A DNA stretch of 64,000 nucleotides from Achatina immaculata (Eukaryota; Mollusca; Gastropoda; Stylommatophora; Achatinidae): NCBI GenBank assembly GCA_009760885.1, contig CM019716.1, positions 13,283,702 to 13,347,701 on the forward strand. The letters run 5' to 3'. The translations under genes and the position numbers were made by a program. The notes below the pieces were generated by a model. The model searched no databases. It saw only the letters and a list, made by a program, of their open reading frames with translations, and was not told where the DNA came from. How positions within the stretch are numbered: the stretch's first letter is position 1; the number at the start of each line of letters is the position of its first letter. Below, one piece after another: positions 22,696 through 32,825 of this stretch.

Positions 22696-24033
22696 GGTTC
22701 TAAGGACTGTTATAGCCGGAGGTGGGGTGGGGGATACGCTCTCCCACTCCAATTAAATGTCTCCAAGACGTGTGTCTCAAACAGCCTCTGACAGTCAAGT
22801 CCAGCTCCTGGCTTCTCGTGGCAGAACTGTTCAAACGGACAGGAGGAAGGGCGAAGGCGAATATCTGGCGCCTGAAATCCAGACGCTTCTGGTAGATGAG
22901 AGTCATGCTTGGTAGCTCATCTACAGCTGCTGGCGAGATTCTTCAGCTGCCGTGGGTGGAATGGGGCTCCTCACGGTCAATGAAGAAAGGTGTGAATGGG
23001 GTTGCCGCGCGGCGTCATTGTGAAAAAGGTAAAAGAAACGATTAGGTGAAGTAATCAGTAGTCTCGAGATCAGGACTGCTCAAATCACGGCACCTCTGAT
23101 CTGGAGGTCCGCCATGTCCTATATGCACTCATACCGGACGAATTGCCTGAACCGGCCTGCTGGCGAGATTCTTCGGATGCCACGTGTGGAGTGAAACTCC
23201 TCCTGGCCAATGAAGAAAATGCAAAAAAGAAATTAAGGTTGCCCTACAGCGCCAATGTGAAAAGGTGATGGAAAGGATAAAGTTAAGCTTAATCGGTATG
23301 TCCAGTAGTCTCGCGGCGAGAGCTACTCATACCACGGCACCTCTGCTCTAGAGGCCGGCCACGTTTGATATACAATCACACTGGTGAAATATGCCTAAAC
23401 CGGTTTAAACCAGGGGTGAAACTTGATGGCTACTCGTGTCACGGTACCTCCGCTCTAGAGATCGATCACGTCCTAAACACACCCATACTGAGATAATACG
23501 CCTAAATTGGCTTAACCCAGGGGTGAAACTTACTAGTGGCGAGGATTCGTCCACCTGGACAAAAACTCCATCCTACAACTAGGAAGGATAGCAGCCATGA
23601 CCACAAAATGCTAAAGTCGGAGATACTGGACCAGTGCAATCTAGATAGGCACCTACCTCTCACCCGGCGGGGATGTATGCGTATCCTAATCACGCTGAGG
23701 TTTTCTGGTGAGAAAGTCCAACTCTAGCCTGGATGGGCTACCACCTCTCACCCAGCAGGGATATAACGATATCCAAAAAACGTCGAAGTTTTCCGGTGAG
23801 AAAGTCCAACTCTAGATTAAACTGGTGCAACGAAAACCACAGTGTCACGTAACCCCGCTTCTGAGAGCCACCGAGAATACAGGCTTAAGTCGTGCGAAAC
23901 TCTGAACCTCTTGTGGTCCTCTCGGGGACCACATGGGGACCATAGGACCTATCGAGAACCACAGGAGTCAATTCAGTAGGATCACGGGGCGGTCTTGGTG
24001 CTAGAAGCGAGAAAAGAAGAAGAAGAAGAAGAA
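22696..24033 (+). mobile_element. 1.34-kb nested insertion with 11-bp target-site duplication
   Basis: Flanked by 'tactttcggat' at 22685-22695 and again at 24034-24044. Copy 1 of the host repeat (12500-13060) lacks the insert. The insert ends in (AGA)n, suggesting retroposition. Internally, a unit of about 230 bp starting 'ctgctggcgagattctt' occurs at 22927 and 23157. A 'cacggcacctct' block recurs at 23089, 23333 and 23438, and a 'cacctctcacccggcgggg' block recurs twice near 23650-23770. No long ORF; class unknown. Confidence 0.75.
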
Positions 24034-24329
24034 TACTTTCGGATCGGATGTTTCAACTGGTCAACCGGTAGTACTGTTGCAGAATCGTGACAAGGCAAGT
24101 GGGCACACAGAGAATAGAGGGTCATTAAAATAAACGGGCAGATGAATTCCCACTGCCTCCACTTTCGTGGAAAAGGAGAATATTCATTGAGCTGGTCAGG
24201 TAACTAACACCAGCCGTCCTCACCACCAACATTAGAGCCGTCCTGTTTTTCTTTTTTTTTGTGTGTTAATACCAGTGACTAGAAAGTACAGAAGGTTTAT
24301 CCTGTTATTAAATGTACAGGCCTTTACAG

Positions 24330-24393
24330 TGTGTGTGCGCGTGTGTGTGTATGTGTGTGTGTTACTAGGCACATTTGCACACACACACACACT
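24330..24393. repeat. (GT)n and (AC)n microsatellite pair
   Basis: GT-rich run followed about 20 bp later by an AC run, able to pair as a hairpin. Confidence 0.85.
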
Positions 24394-24454
24394 TTTTTTT
24401 CACATGAGATGAACATTTTGCACACGGCCCGCAAACTCTTAGAGGGAACATTCT

Positions 24455-24695
24455 TGTGCAGAAGAAGTCAATGATGTCGATCACTGGGAAGAAAGGATGT
24501 TGGCGATAGTTGGGCGTGCGCTCCAGATCAACGGTGAGTCGTTACAGGAAATAACATTGAAATAGACATCTCAGGGAAACAGGAGTAGGAGTAGGAAACA
24601 TGGACACGAACGACAGAGAGGATATTGAAGGCTCGGCTGGGCTAAGGCGAAAGAAAGGCGTTTGTGGAAAACCTTTTGCGAAAGCCCACGTGTCA
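24455..24695 (+). mobile_element. LINE RT C-terminal fragment
   Basis: Decayed relative of 15000-15306: phrases 'gcgctccagatcaacggtga', 'catctcagggaaacaggag' and 'agagaggatattgaag' run parallel to the better copy. Frames are broken. Confidence 0.5.
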
Positions 24696-25705
24696 TAAGG
24701 ACTTTCTCCTTCAGAGACTGTATGGTTCTTGATATTCATAATCAGTTTTGTTTGCCATTCCGTTTCTGTGCCACTTGGTCAGCCTGTTCAGATGAGATTT
24801 CATTTTTCCCCCTCCTGTCTTCCTGTTTTTCCCTTTTTTTTTTTCCTTTAAAGTTTTCAGTGTCTGTCTGGTTTTGCAAATGTGACATTTGCCTGGGAAG
24901 GTGGATCCGGAAGAGGTGGGACGTTGAACTCAATATATCTGAGTGACACATGTCAGTCAGTGATTATTGTGAAGAAAGATCCTTTGATGGCTTCTGATCT
25001 CAGGGACCGAAAGTTCGGACGTACAATTTTGGTCTGGTTATGCGTGTCCACCATCAGGAGAGGTAATTTGTACAAGGGGGACTTAAGTAACAGTTTGGTC
25101 GGTTTGCATTTGGTAAGCCAGAGAAGTCATAAAGTCCAAGTGAGAAGCAGAACAAGCGTTCTCATAAAATCTGTCTTGGTCATATCATCAGAATATGCTT
25201 CTTTTTTTCTTCTCTTGGGTGTTGTGAGTTCTGAATCGGAGTTTTTAGTGCAAGAAAGTCAACGGCTGTTCAATGATATAAAGGGACGATGATAATAATA
25301 ACATGTGTCTTGTGACGATCAACTGTAAATCACATTTGTAATCCGTTTCATTAAGAAGAACACACGGTAACCGTATTATGCCACGACGGCAGCTCGGGAA
25401 GCAGAGTGTTAGCGTCCATATTTTCCTTGTCCTGTCTGCAACTTAGAAGGTGATGGAGTCAGTACCATGCCTGGCCGCTTTTCCTTCATCAGTTCTAGAA
25501 GAAGTCAGGTACTCATTTCTACGGTTGGGGGGGGGGGAGGGGGGGGGGAGTGACCAGCGCTCCTCTGGACGGATTCGTATCGCCAAACTTCGTCATGAGA
25601 GACTAGTGCTCTAACCACTTCGCACACAGACAAGCTCATAAAACTAAGATATTGTCTTGTCTGTGCCGGCCATGAAGACTTTCCATTTGTCAATCTATTT
25701 CCAAC
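24696..25705. other. No gene supported
   Basis: Includes a plus open frame of 136 codons (24882-25292) without repeats or any motif I know, and a G-rich run at 25527-25550. I do not call the frame a gene. Confidence 0.35.
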
Positions 25706-25709
25706 AGAT

Positions 25710-25995
25710 AATTATCTAGAAAGTAAAGGTAAAAATCCCCGTTTCCATGCCATTAAGACATACTGGGGATACGGTATTAGCCCAGTATTTCCAACACTCT
25801 CGTCACGTGAAAGTGTGACCTGGCTGCATTTACCTTTCAAGATTTCTCTGGTATCCATTTTTAGAGGCTGGGTGGACCGCGGGGCCTTTTTGGTGTGATG
25901 GTACCAGAACAAAAAAATCCCACTGCTAGGACTTGAACCCGTTTCCACCGGATTAGCAAACCGAGCACCTAACTACTCCGTCAACCAGACCTTTA
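25710..25995 (-). mobile_element. tRNA-derived SINE S1
   Basis: Reverse orientation: 'ccccgtttccatgccattaa' at the 3' end, the core with 'agaggctgggtggaccgcgg', and the tRNA-like head containing 'gggacttgaaccc'-type B-box complement near 25930. It lies about 130 bp upstream of the first recognised Tbx20 exon, inside the preceding intron. Confidence 0.85.
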
Positions 25996-26125
25996 TTGAT
26001 AATTGTCTAGCGTGTTAAAAAAAATAACGTAGCGAGTGTATTTTAACCTAAATATACGTTTGTTAGCAAGGGTAGACTATGTAGCAACTTGACAACTGGC
26101 CTCACTGTTTGCATTTCTTCTACAG

Positions 26126-26242
26126 GCGGATGTTTCCTACAGTTCGAGTCTCCTTCACAGAACTGGACCCTACAGCTCGATATTGTGTTCTCATGGACAT
26201 CGTGGCCGTGGACAGCAAACGCTACAGATACGCTTATCACAG
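26126..26242 (+). CDS. Tbx20: Tbx20-like T-box exon a (first recognised; T-box interior)
   Basis: T-box transcription factors bind DNA in the nucleus through a domain of about 180 residues; the Tbx20/H15/midline class acts in heart, mesoderm and nervous-system patterning. This exon follows 'tgcatttcttctacag' and stops at a 'gtcagt' donor (26243). It starts with the last base of a split codon, then 38 codons from '[15 protein letters not shown]' through '[18 protein letters not shown]', and ends with AG of an Arg codon (phase 2 both sides). The R-R/K-MFP start and the DxxRYRYAYH-type end mark strand B through D of the T-box. The segment that should precede it (LW..F...EMI.T..G) was not found in the window. 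The class is assigned from the total of six exons. Confidence 0.95.
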
Positions 26243-26339
26243 GTCAGTTAGTTCTTATATTTAGATGCTATCTAATCTCATCCTGTCTTTACGTTTGTAC
26301 CTCATACAACGTTATACTTCCTTGATGCTCTCCACCTAT

Positions 26340-26600
26340 TTGGACGACGATCGGTTAAGCAGTAACTGCCCAGTATGCCCTGATGTGTCTTGCAGGGCAG
26401 CAACAAATCTCACGGTCTGCGGCCAGCCTTTGTACTTTCCCCGAGCAGTGACGCATGCTACTCATTTCCACGTGGACAGTTCTCAGCCAGGTAGCCCTTG
26501 GTCGTCCTCTCTCTCTTTTTCCCTCGGATGTCCATCTCACGGCTGCTTTAGCGATGTTGGAGTCACCTCGGAGCACATGAACAATCAATTTCTAACGTTT
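26340..26600 (-). mobile_element. LINE C-terminal fragment (intronic)
   Basis: Minus frame 26588-26355 reads 'VLRGDSNIAKAAVRWTSEGK' then 'RERGRPRATWLRTV' and 'AADREICC', the LINE ORF2 end with 'GKRxRGRPxxTWxR'. Lies just inside Tbx20 intron a-b, antisense to the gene. Confidence 0.7.
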
Positions 26601-26669
26601 TCCTGGTGTTATGGCATGCATATCTTCTTGTTCACAATGGGCAAGTACTTTCTTGACCGCCATTCCGAA

Positions 26670-26885
26670 ACGTCATGATAATTTAGAGAAGGCCGTCTTG
26701 GAAGTGTAGGTAATGGGGAAAAGAAAGAGAGGAAGACCAAGTCGAAGATGGCTGCAAGACATCGTTGATAACCTGCAAATGGATGCATTAGTAGCACAGC
26801 ATCCTGCTTAGAGAGGCCTACGGGAGAGCTGTTAGGGAGGCACAGATCTGCAAGGGACATGCAAGTGACTGACTGAATGAATGAA
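26670..26885 (+). mobile_element. LINE family B fragment with (AATG)n tail (intronic)
   Basis: Matches family B: 'cgtcatgataatttagagaa', 'ggaaaagaaagaggaagac'-like text, 'gatggctgcaagacatcgtt', 'gggaggcacagatctgcaag', then (AATG)n at 26874-26890. Contains stops and indels. Confidence 0.8.
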
Positions 26886-27530
26886 TGAATAAAACAGAAG
26901 ACGGAAGATACGAAACCGAAATAAGGAGCAGAATAGCCCCAGCCAAGTCAGCGTTTTTGAAAATGAAAAACATTCTGTGCAATAAAGTTCTGTCGATGAA
27001 TAAAAAAGAGAGAAAGAGAGTTATTCAGTGCAACATCGAACTCGTAATCTGTTATATGAATAGGAAGCACTGACGTAACTACGAGCACTCGAAGTCTACT
27101 GAAAGCAGCAGAGATGTGGTTCCTAATAAGAATGATGAGAATGCTATGGACATCCAAAAGAACCCAAAAAAAATGCGGAGGTTCCAAATGAGGCTGAGCA
27201 GAGAGGAGAAATTACAGCAAAAAAAAAAAAAAACCAGAACACAGCAGTTCAGATTTGTAGTGCATGTTTTGAGGAGAGGCAAACTTGAACATCTAGACAC
27301 AACAGGAAAACTGGAGGGACAAAGGTAGACAGAGAAACAAAATATTTGATGGACTAAAAGAGTTGTATGGAGAAGGTTCCAGCACACTGCTTGTAGAAAG
27401 GGCACGGGATAGATGGATGTGGAAATCAAAGACGACCAACGCCTGACTGTCATGGACCAGAGAGGGAGGGAGATTCGGTGGGCAATCTTTTTCTACAAGG
27501 AGGTCGGATGCCACCTACATGAGCGGATGG
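26886..27530 (+). mobile_element. LINE RT C-terminal region, separate lineage (intronic)
   Basis: Begins right at the family B tail with 'KTEDGRYETEIRSRIAPAKS', 'AFLKMKNILCNKVLS' and 'RVIQCNIELVICY', the thumb region after the RT core. After frame changes come 'RFVVHVLRRGKLEHLDTTGK' and 'LEGQR', then a decayed end to about 27500. Abutting two LINE lineages in the same orientation suggests one inserted at the tail of the other. Confidence 0.7.
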
Positions 27531-27564
27531 CTGGCTACATTCATTTCTAGGGCTAAGAAATGAA

Positions 27565-27565
27565 G

Positions 27566-27596
<31 letters not shown>

Positions 27597-27597
27597 G
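27565..27597. repeat. (CT)n microsatellite
   Basis: CT run at the 3' end of a minus-strand LINE fragment; likely its (GA)n tail. Confidence 0.9.
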
Positions 27598-27870
27598 AAC
27601 CTTAAGTGCCCGAGGCACATGGGGCTTCCGCACGGGTTTTCCAGGAACGCCTGTCCTTTGCCTTCCTTTCCGCTCTTGCCCAGGTGAGCCCTCTATTGCT
27701 CAACATTCTCTCTGTTCTTCTCCATGTCTCCTTTGGTCTACGCTTACTTCTGTTCCCCTGTAGTGTCCATTTTAGTGCTATTTTTTGGTAGTTAGTTGTC
27801 AGTCATCCGGAACACGTGTCCCTCAAGCCAGCGTCTTTTCTCAATAATTGCTGTCAGTGGGTAAATGAAG
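27598..27870 (-). mobile_element. LINE C-terminal fragment (LPKxP type, intronic)
   Basis: Reverse-complement relative of 15000-15306: shares 'gtgcccgaggcacatggggc'-type end, 'ctcaacattctctctgttct', 'ccatgtctcctttggtctac' and 'ctcaataattgctgtcagtg'. Frame broken. Both copies carry a GA tail at the 3' end. Confidence 0.75.
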
Positions 27871-28390
27871 GAAATAACAATAAGATATTATAAAACTATG
27901 AATAACAGTTGCATCACATGTGCCATATTATGTAAGGATAATAACCATAACCAGTGTGGCACGGCTCAGTTTGCCCACCCCTGCAAACAATTGCTATTCT
28001 CCTCCCCGCCACCACCCGCCCCCTGTAACTGTAAACCTCGAGTTCTTTACGTGTCTGAAGGTTTCGAAAAACAGTTTAGGAGTCGGACAGTGAGCTGGCG
28101 AAAAGCAAGTCTTTTGTTTCTTTACAGACCTACGACTGTAGCTTCTTGGGGGGGGGGGGGAACAGGAGGGAATCTATAACTGCAGGGATCATGTTTGAAC
28201 TTCTCCCGTTGGCTACGCTGAAGTAGTAATGGATTAGTTAGTCTGCTGGCAGGAGCAATTTACGCAGCAAGGGCAGAATAGATCGCAGCTATATATTTCA
28301 GCAGCCGTAAGCACTTGTCAGAAGCTTCGCTAAATTATACACAGATATATTTATTATTATTATTATTATTATTCTAACCTTTCATAAAAA
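27871..28390. other. Intron sequence, no element recognised
   Basis: Holds a G-run at 28149-28160 and an (ATT)n microsatellite at about 28345-28373. Confidence 0.4.
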
Positions 28391-28392
28391 AT

Positions 28393-28690
28393 AATTAAAT
28401 TCCCGTTTCCATGCCATTACGGCGTTTTCGAGAATACGGTGTTAGGTCCATATTTTCTATGACCTTCAGCACCTGAAAGTGTGATGTGGTCAGTATCACG
28501 CCTGACCGCTTTACCTTCCCCAGATTTCTCTGGTACCCGTTTCTAGAGGTTGGGTGGAGCCCAGGGCCTTTTTGTGTGTGTGTGTGTGTGTGCACCAGAA
28601 AAAAAACCCACTGCTGGGACTGAACCCGGTACCACCGGTTTAGCAAACCGAGCGCCTAACCACCCGGCTAACCAGGCCGCTTATGTCATA
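28393..28690 (-). mobile_element. tRNA-derived SINE S1 (intronic)
   Basis: Reverse orientation with 'cccgtttccatgccattacg' at the 3' end, the S1 core near 28520-28565, a (GT)n run where the head T-run normally is, and a well preserved tRNA-like head 'gcaaaccgagcgcctaacca'. It sits about 220 bp upstream of the next Tbx20 exon. Confidence 0.9.
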
Positions 28691-28839
28691 TAAAAGCCAG
28701 CTAAATTAGACTCTCTGCTTGTATCTCAAATTTATTAACATAATAGGCTTTGCCGGATTCGTTTGTAACTACTGGTTGTACATAAAGCGAACGATCGTAA
28801 ACATGTGGGCTGCCTGTACTTACAACACAGTAAATGTAG

Positions 28840-28871
28840 TAACAACAACAACAACAACAGCAACAACAAAT
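28840..28871. repeat. (CAA)n microsatellite near a splice acceptor
   Basis: CAA repeat 40 bp upstream of the exon b acceptor. Confidence 0.9.
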
Positions 28872-28913
28872 CTTTCTGAGCTTTAAATTGTACTTTTTAA
28901 CCTCCTCTTTCAG

Positions 28914-29070
28914 ATCTTCGTGGCTGGTGGCTGGCAAGGCAGACCCTCCTCTACCCGCCCGACTTCATCTACACCCGGACAGCCCTTTCACTGGTGAGCA
29001 CTTGTTGAAGCAAACAGTGAGCTTCGAGAAGGTCAAGCTGACCAACAACATGCTGGACAAGAACGGACAT
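28914..29070 (+). CDS. Tbx20: Tbx20-like T-box exon b
   Basis: Follows 'cctcctctttcag' and ends at the donor 'gtaagt' (29071). The first base completes the Arg codon split with exon a; then 52 codons. It begins '[20 protein letters not shown]', continues '[20 protein letters not shown]', and ends '[12 protein letters not shown]' in phase 0. '[22 protein letters not shown]' is very close to the vertebrate Tbx20 sequence as I know it and differs from Tbx2/3, Tbx1 and Brachyury at several of these positions, which is the main reason for the class call. No stop or frameshift. Confidence 0.97.
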
Positions 29071-29324
29071 GTAAGTCCCTCAAACTCAGTCTATGAACAG
29101 TCTCTTTGTGTGGCTGTTAACTCTTATTAACATTATAATTCTGAATATCCACATATATAACTCCCATTGTTTTACTGTTATTCTTGTCTTATATTTTATC
29201 ATATTTATAAAGCCATATTAAGCTGCTTGCTCCTAATTATTTAAGGAATGGGAACTCTTATGTGTCTCTTTTTGTAGCTATGAGCGTCTTGAAAGGAATT
29301 AGAGAGTCACTAAATATATCATTC

Positions 29325-29790
29325 ATTCATTCATTCCTTTGCATGTCCCTTGCGGAACTTTGCCTCCCAAACAGCACTCCTATAGGCCTCTCGGTTGTGA
29401 GCAAGATGGCCTGCTGCTGATGCATCCATTTCCAGATCATCAACGATGTCTTGCAGCCATCTTCGTTTCGGTCTTCCTCTTTTTCTTTTTCCCATTATGT
29501 ATCCTTCCAATACGATCTTCTCTAAATTATCATGACGTTTAATGTGTCCAAAATATTTAAGTTTTCTCTCTTTAATCCTCTTTACTAGCCAGCCTTCTTC
29601 AATATTAAGCTCTTGTAGTATAGATATATTTGTTCTTTTTTGTGCCCACGATATGTGGAGAACTCTTCTATAGCATTTACATTCAAAGGCATTTATGTGT
29701 TTCTCAGCTGTTTTGTTAAGTGTCCAGGTCTCACAGGCATATGTTGCGATGGGAAAGATGCATGCCCCTAAATATATCATGAACTAAAAA
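29325..29790 (-). mobile_element. LINE family B: RT C-terminus, open frame (intronic)
   Basis: The best-preserved family B end: one open minus frame 29780-29331 of 149 codons with 'CETWTLNKTAEKHINAFECK', 'CYRRVLHISW', 'LVKRIKERKLKYFGHIKRHD', 'GKRKRGRPKRRWLQDIVDDL' and 'REAYRSAVWEAKFRKGHAKE'. It ends in (ATTC)n at 29321-29337. RT catalytic motifs are absent, so it is a 5'-truncated insertion, probably young because the frame is intact. Confidence 0.9.
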
Positions 29791-29884
29791 ATGTCGAAAC
29801 TCCAGTTGTTGATCAGAATACATTACTTTGATATCATCTGCGTAGATTTGTTTCTTTTGTTTTGTTTAAAGAAGTTCCTACACC

Positions 29885-30170
29885 GTGGGCGTCTGAGTTG
29901 AGAAGTGATTAGTGCACAAGCCTCTCGTGATGAAAGTCGAGGGTTCGAATCCGGCCGCAGTCGTCCCTGTCGCCCAGCTGTAGAAATGGGTACCTGACTT
30001 CTTTAAGAGGTGGGGAAGGAAAGGCGACCAGGCGTGATGCTGACTTCATTACCCTCTAGTGTGCTGACAGGTCAAGGAAAACGTGGACACTAGCACCATA
30101 TCCGCCTATGTGCTTCTAAGACATGACAGGGTTTACTTTGAGCAACTGGCGGCTTACTTAAGTGTTGGAG
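29885..30170 (+). mobile_element. tRNA-derived SINE, family S2 (intronic)
   Basis: B box 'ggttcgaatcc' near 29942, then 'cagctgtagaaatgggtacc', 'gaggtggggaaggaaaggcg', 'gtgtgctgacaggtcaagga' and 'gcttctaaga'. Two further copies are at 31285-31515 and 63380-63595. S2 differs from S1 in head and body though both share a 'ggtacc..gggaaggaaaggcg'-type core. Confidence 0.8.
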
Positions 30171-30305
30171 AGTTATAACCCATCAAGACTTTGCTCTACC
30201 TCACTGCTGCTACCATCAGTAACAGGCCTAGCCTGGCTAACGGAGATGGCTGTGGTGTCTCCATAGCGGGGAAGTCAGCTACAACAAGCATTGCACTTTC
30301 TCTGC
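30171..30305 (+). repeat. Interspersed repeat D, copy 5 (intronic)
   Basis: 'agtaacaggcctagcctggc' followed by 'taacggagatggctgtgg' and 'catagcggggaagtcagct' parallels copy 1 and the copy at 33590. Confidence 0.55.
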
Positions 30306-30560
30306 TTTTTTTACCTACACTCAGGGTCTGAAAAAAAAATGTCCACCATTACACGCTTTTTCCACACCATGTGTGTGTCTCAACACCTTCACCCGCTTCA
30401 TATGGCAAATTTCAAGGAGATAGAACAACAAAATTGAAGCAAAAGCAATGGGGCTTCGGATATATCATGACCAACCAACAATCAGCTGAACGCAAAGAAG
30501 AAGAAGGTTTCGAAAACGCCTTTCTCAATCGTATTTACAATATCTCTCCCCCCACCCCCC

Positions 30561-30600
30561 TGTATATGTGCATGTGTATATTTCTACAGATAATCCTGAA

Positions 30601-30634
<34 letters not shown>

Positions 30635-30767
30635 CTCTCTAATGACACCATATGTATATTTCTACAGATAATCCTGAACTCTCTCTAATGACACCATATG
30701 TATATTTCTACAGATAATCCTGAACTCTCTCTAATGACACCATATGTATATTTCTACAGATAGTCCT

Positions 30768-30802
<35 letters not shown>

Positions 30803-31049
30803 AATGACACCATATGTATATTTCTACAGATAATCCTGAACTCTCTCTCTCCCTCTCTCTCTCTCGCTCTCTCTCTCTCCCTCTCTCTAATGACACCATA
30901 TGTATATTTCTACAGATAGTCCTGATCTCTCTCTCTCTCTCTCTCTAATGACACCATATGTATATTTCTACAGATAATCCTGAACTCTCTCTCTCTCCCT
31001 CTCTCTCCCTCCCTCTCTCTCTAATGACACCATATGTATACTTCTACAG
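30561..31049 (+). repeat. Tandem array of duplicated Tbx20 splice acceptors
   Basis: The end of intron b-c is a tandem repeat whose unit holds 'catatgtatatttctacag' (the intron's 3' end) plus 'ataatcctgaactc' (the start of exon c). Decoy acceptors put exon starts at 30590, 30668, 30714, 30760, 30830, 30916 and 30974; the genuine one is 31050. The minimal unit is 46 bp (copies 3-4), expanded by (CT)n in others to 58-86 bp. Two decoys read 'atagtcctgat'. After each decoy the frame hits a stop soon (for example TAA two codons past 'IILNSL'). Confidence 0.9.
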
Positions 31050-31211
31050 ATAATCCTGAACTCCATGCACAAGTACCAGCCGCGGGTTCATCTTATCAAG
31101 AAGCAAGAATGTACCAAATTACCGATTACCTCCCTTGAAGGCCATGACGTCACTACCTTCGTGTTTCCGGAGACAGTCTTCATTGCTGTTACAGCCTATC
31201 AGAATCAACTG
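31050..31211 (+). CDS. Tbx20: Tbx20-like T-box exon c
   Basis: Acceptor 'atacttctacag', donor 'gtaaga' at 31212, 54 codons in phase 0 at both ends. It starts '[18 protein letters not shown]', the invariant T-box core helix/strand that is followed by a variable loop ('[16 protein letters not shown]'), and closes with '[19 protein letters not shown]', the conserved strand ahead of the DNA-contact helix. Joined to exon b it reads NGH-IILNSM without gap. The real exon is the eighth copy of the acceptor motif described upstream and the only one followed by coding sequence. Confidence 0.97.
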
Positions 31212-31284
31212 GTAAGACAATTTCGCTGCTTTTTTTTTTTTTCTTTTAAACACACATTAACTTCCGAAAATTTATATTAATTAT

Positions 31285-31611
<327 letters not shown>

Positions 31612-31639
31612 CTAATTATAATGTCATGCATTACTTCTA

Positions 31640-31915
31640 CTGGGCCCTGGGGTGATATAGTGGTCAGTGCACTGGTATGCTGATCAGAAGGTCTCTGGTT
31701 CGATTTCGCACTTGGGCGGAATTTTTTTTTTTTTTTTTCGGGCCAACCGTCACAGGGGTCAAGACAGCCTTAAACATATGAGCACTTGAGAGTTCCATAG
31801 GAAAATAAAAAGCAAGGAAGGCCAGGTGTGGCATCACTACCTCAGACGCTGCAGCGGCCTGGGAAATGTGCAGGCGCGAAGAATTCCTAGCTCAGCGACA
31901 TGCAAATGCTACGAG
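31640..31915 (+). mobile_element. tRNA-derived SINE, family S3 (intronic)
   Basis: Head: A-box-like 'tgatatagtggtcagtgcac' and B box 'ggttcgatttc' near 31698, with the spacing of a tRNA gene, then a T-run and a body ending 'ctcagcgacatgcaaatgct'. Unlike S1 and S2 in its body. A single copy was noticed in this window. Confidence 0.65.
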
Positions 31916-32099
31916 ACATACATTGCTGCTATTACTACTAAGATCCTCAAAATATATTTACACTGGTAAATTTTGGATACTGACATTTCACCAAGGTTTG
32001 GATAAGGTTTATTTACCTATTGCACTACGTAATTTACAGTGACTTTCAACTTTTTCTAACTACTGACCCCCTAATGATCTTTTCAAAGAAGTTCTTTTG

Positions 32100-32350
32100 C
32101 CAGTTCCAGCCACGGCTTCTTATTAATCTGCGATAATCTGCAACTAGCAAGAGAATTTGCAACTATCTAGAGAATATACAGTTAGCTGGAGAATCTAAAA
32201 CTGCCTAGAAAATTTACAGATATCCAAAGAATCCATATCTACAGTACCTAGAGAATCTACAACTGCCTAGAAAATCTATAATTATCTGGAGAATATACAG
32301 TACAATTGGCTAAATAATCTACAACAAACTAGAAAATCTACAGCTAGCTA
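32100..32350. repeat. Imperfect ~20-bp repeat
   Basis: Degenerate units around 'ctagagaatctacaactg' (variants with aaaatttacag, gagaatatacag). Old tandem array within intron c-d. Confidence 0.7.
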
Positions 32351-32429
32351 GTGGGTTTCCTTGCCTGCTCAAGCTTCCAAAATGCTGTATTTTATTTTAA
32401 ACGTTGACATTTGTGCTGTTCTTAGTCCC

Positions 32430-32825
32430 CTTCATGTGATGTGTCCCTTCCAGAACGTTGCATCTATCACAACCTTCCCGAATGCAACGCGGCTTTGTGC
32501 AAGCTGCCCAGCGTCTCTCGATGACATATTCAGATTTTCCATGATGTCTTGAGTCCACCTGCGGCCAGGTGACCATTTTTCCCTTTCGCCGGGCATTATG
32601 CCTTCTACTACTAGTCTCTTAAAAAAACCGCTGTGTCTCTTGATGTGGCCGAAGTATCTCAGCTTTCTAGTTTTTATGGTGTTTACGAGCCAGTTTCCTG
32701 CGACGCCTGATCTCATCAATATCTCTTTATTTGATTATCCTTCTGTCCATGATATTCTAAGTTGCCCTTCTAGAACATTTCTTTTCAAATGCTGCTATTC
32801 TGTTTTCTAGTGATTTGTTCTCGGT
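32430..32825 (-). mobile_element. LINE RT C-terminal fragment, B-like (intronic)
   Basis: Minus frame 32719-32432 reads 'IKTRKLRYFGHIKRHSGFF', 'KRLVVEGIMPGEREKWSPGR', 'RWTQDIMENLNMSSRDAGQL' and 'ATFWKGHIT', parallel to family B but clearly diverged (a sister lineage). Further minus-strand homology extends to about 32820 in another frame. Confidence 0.75.

Larger units (their letters stand above)
22490..24452 (+). mobile_element. TIR DNA-transposon-like element (hAT-like ends), copy 2, with nested insert
   Basis: The left end 'tgttccctctaag' (22490-22502) is the reverse complement of the right end 'cttagagggaaca' (24438-24450). The internal sequence matches the minus-strand copy at 12500-13060 on either side of a 1338-bp interruption. 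No transposase frame is present, so this would be a non-autonomous member. The hAT-like label rests only on the look of the ends; the expected 8-bp target duplication is not evident. Confidence 0.5.

Noticed and set aside
24882..25292. 136-codon frame just upstream of Tbx20 exon a as the missing N-terminal exon
   Set aside because: No resemblance to the T-box start or to a Tbx20 N-terminus, and no suitable donor that gives phase 2 was evident.
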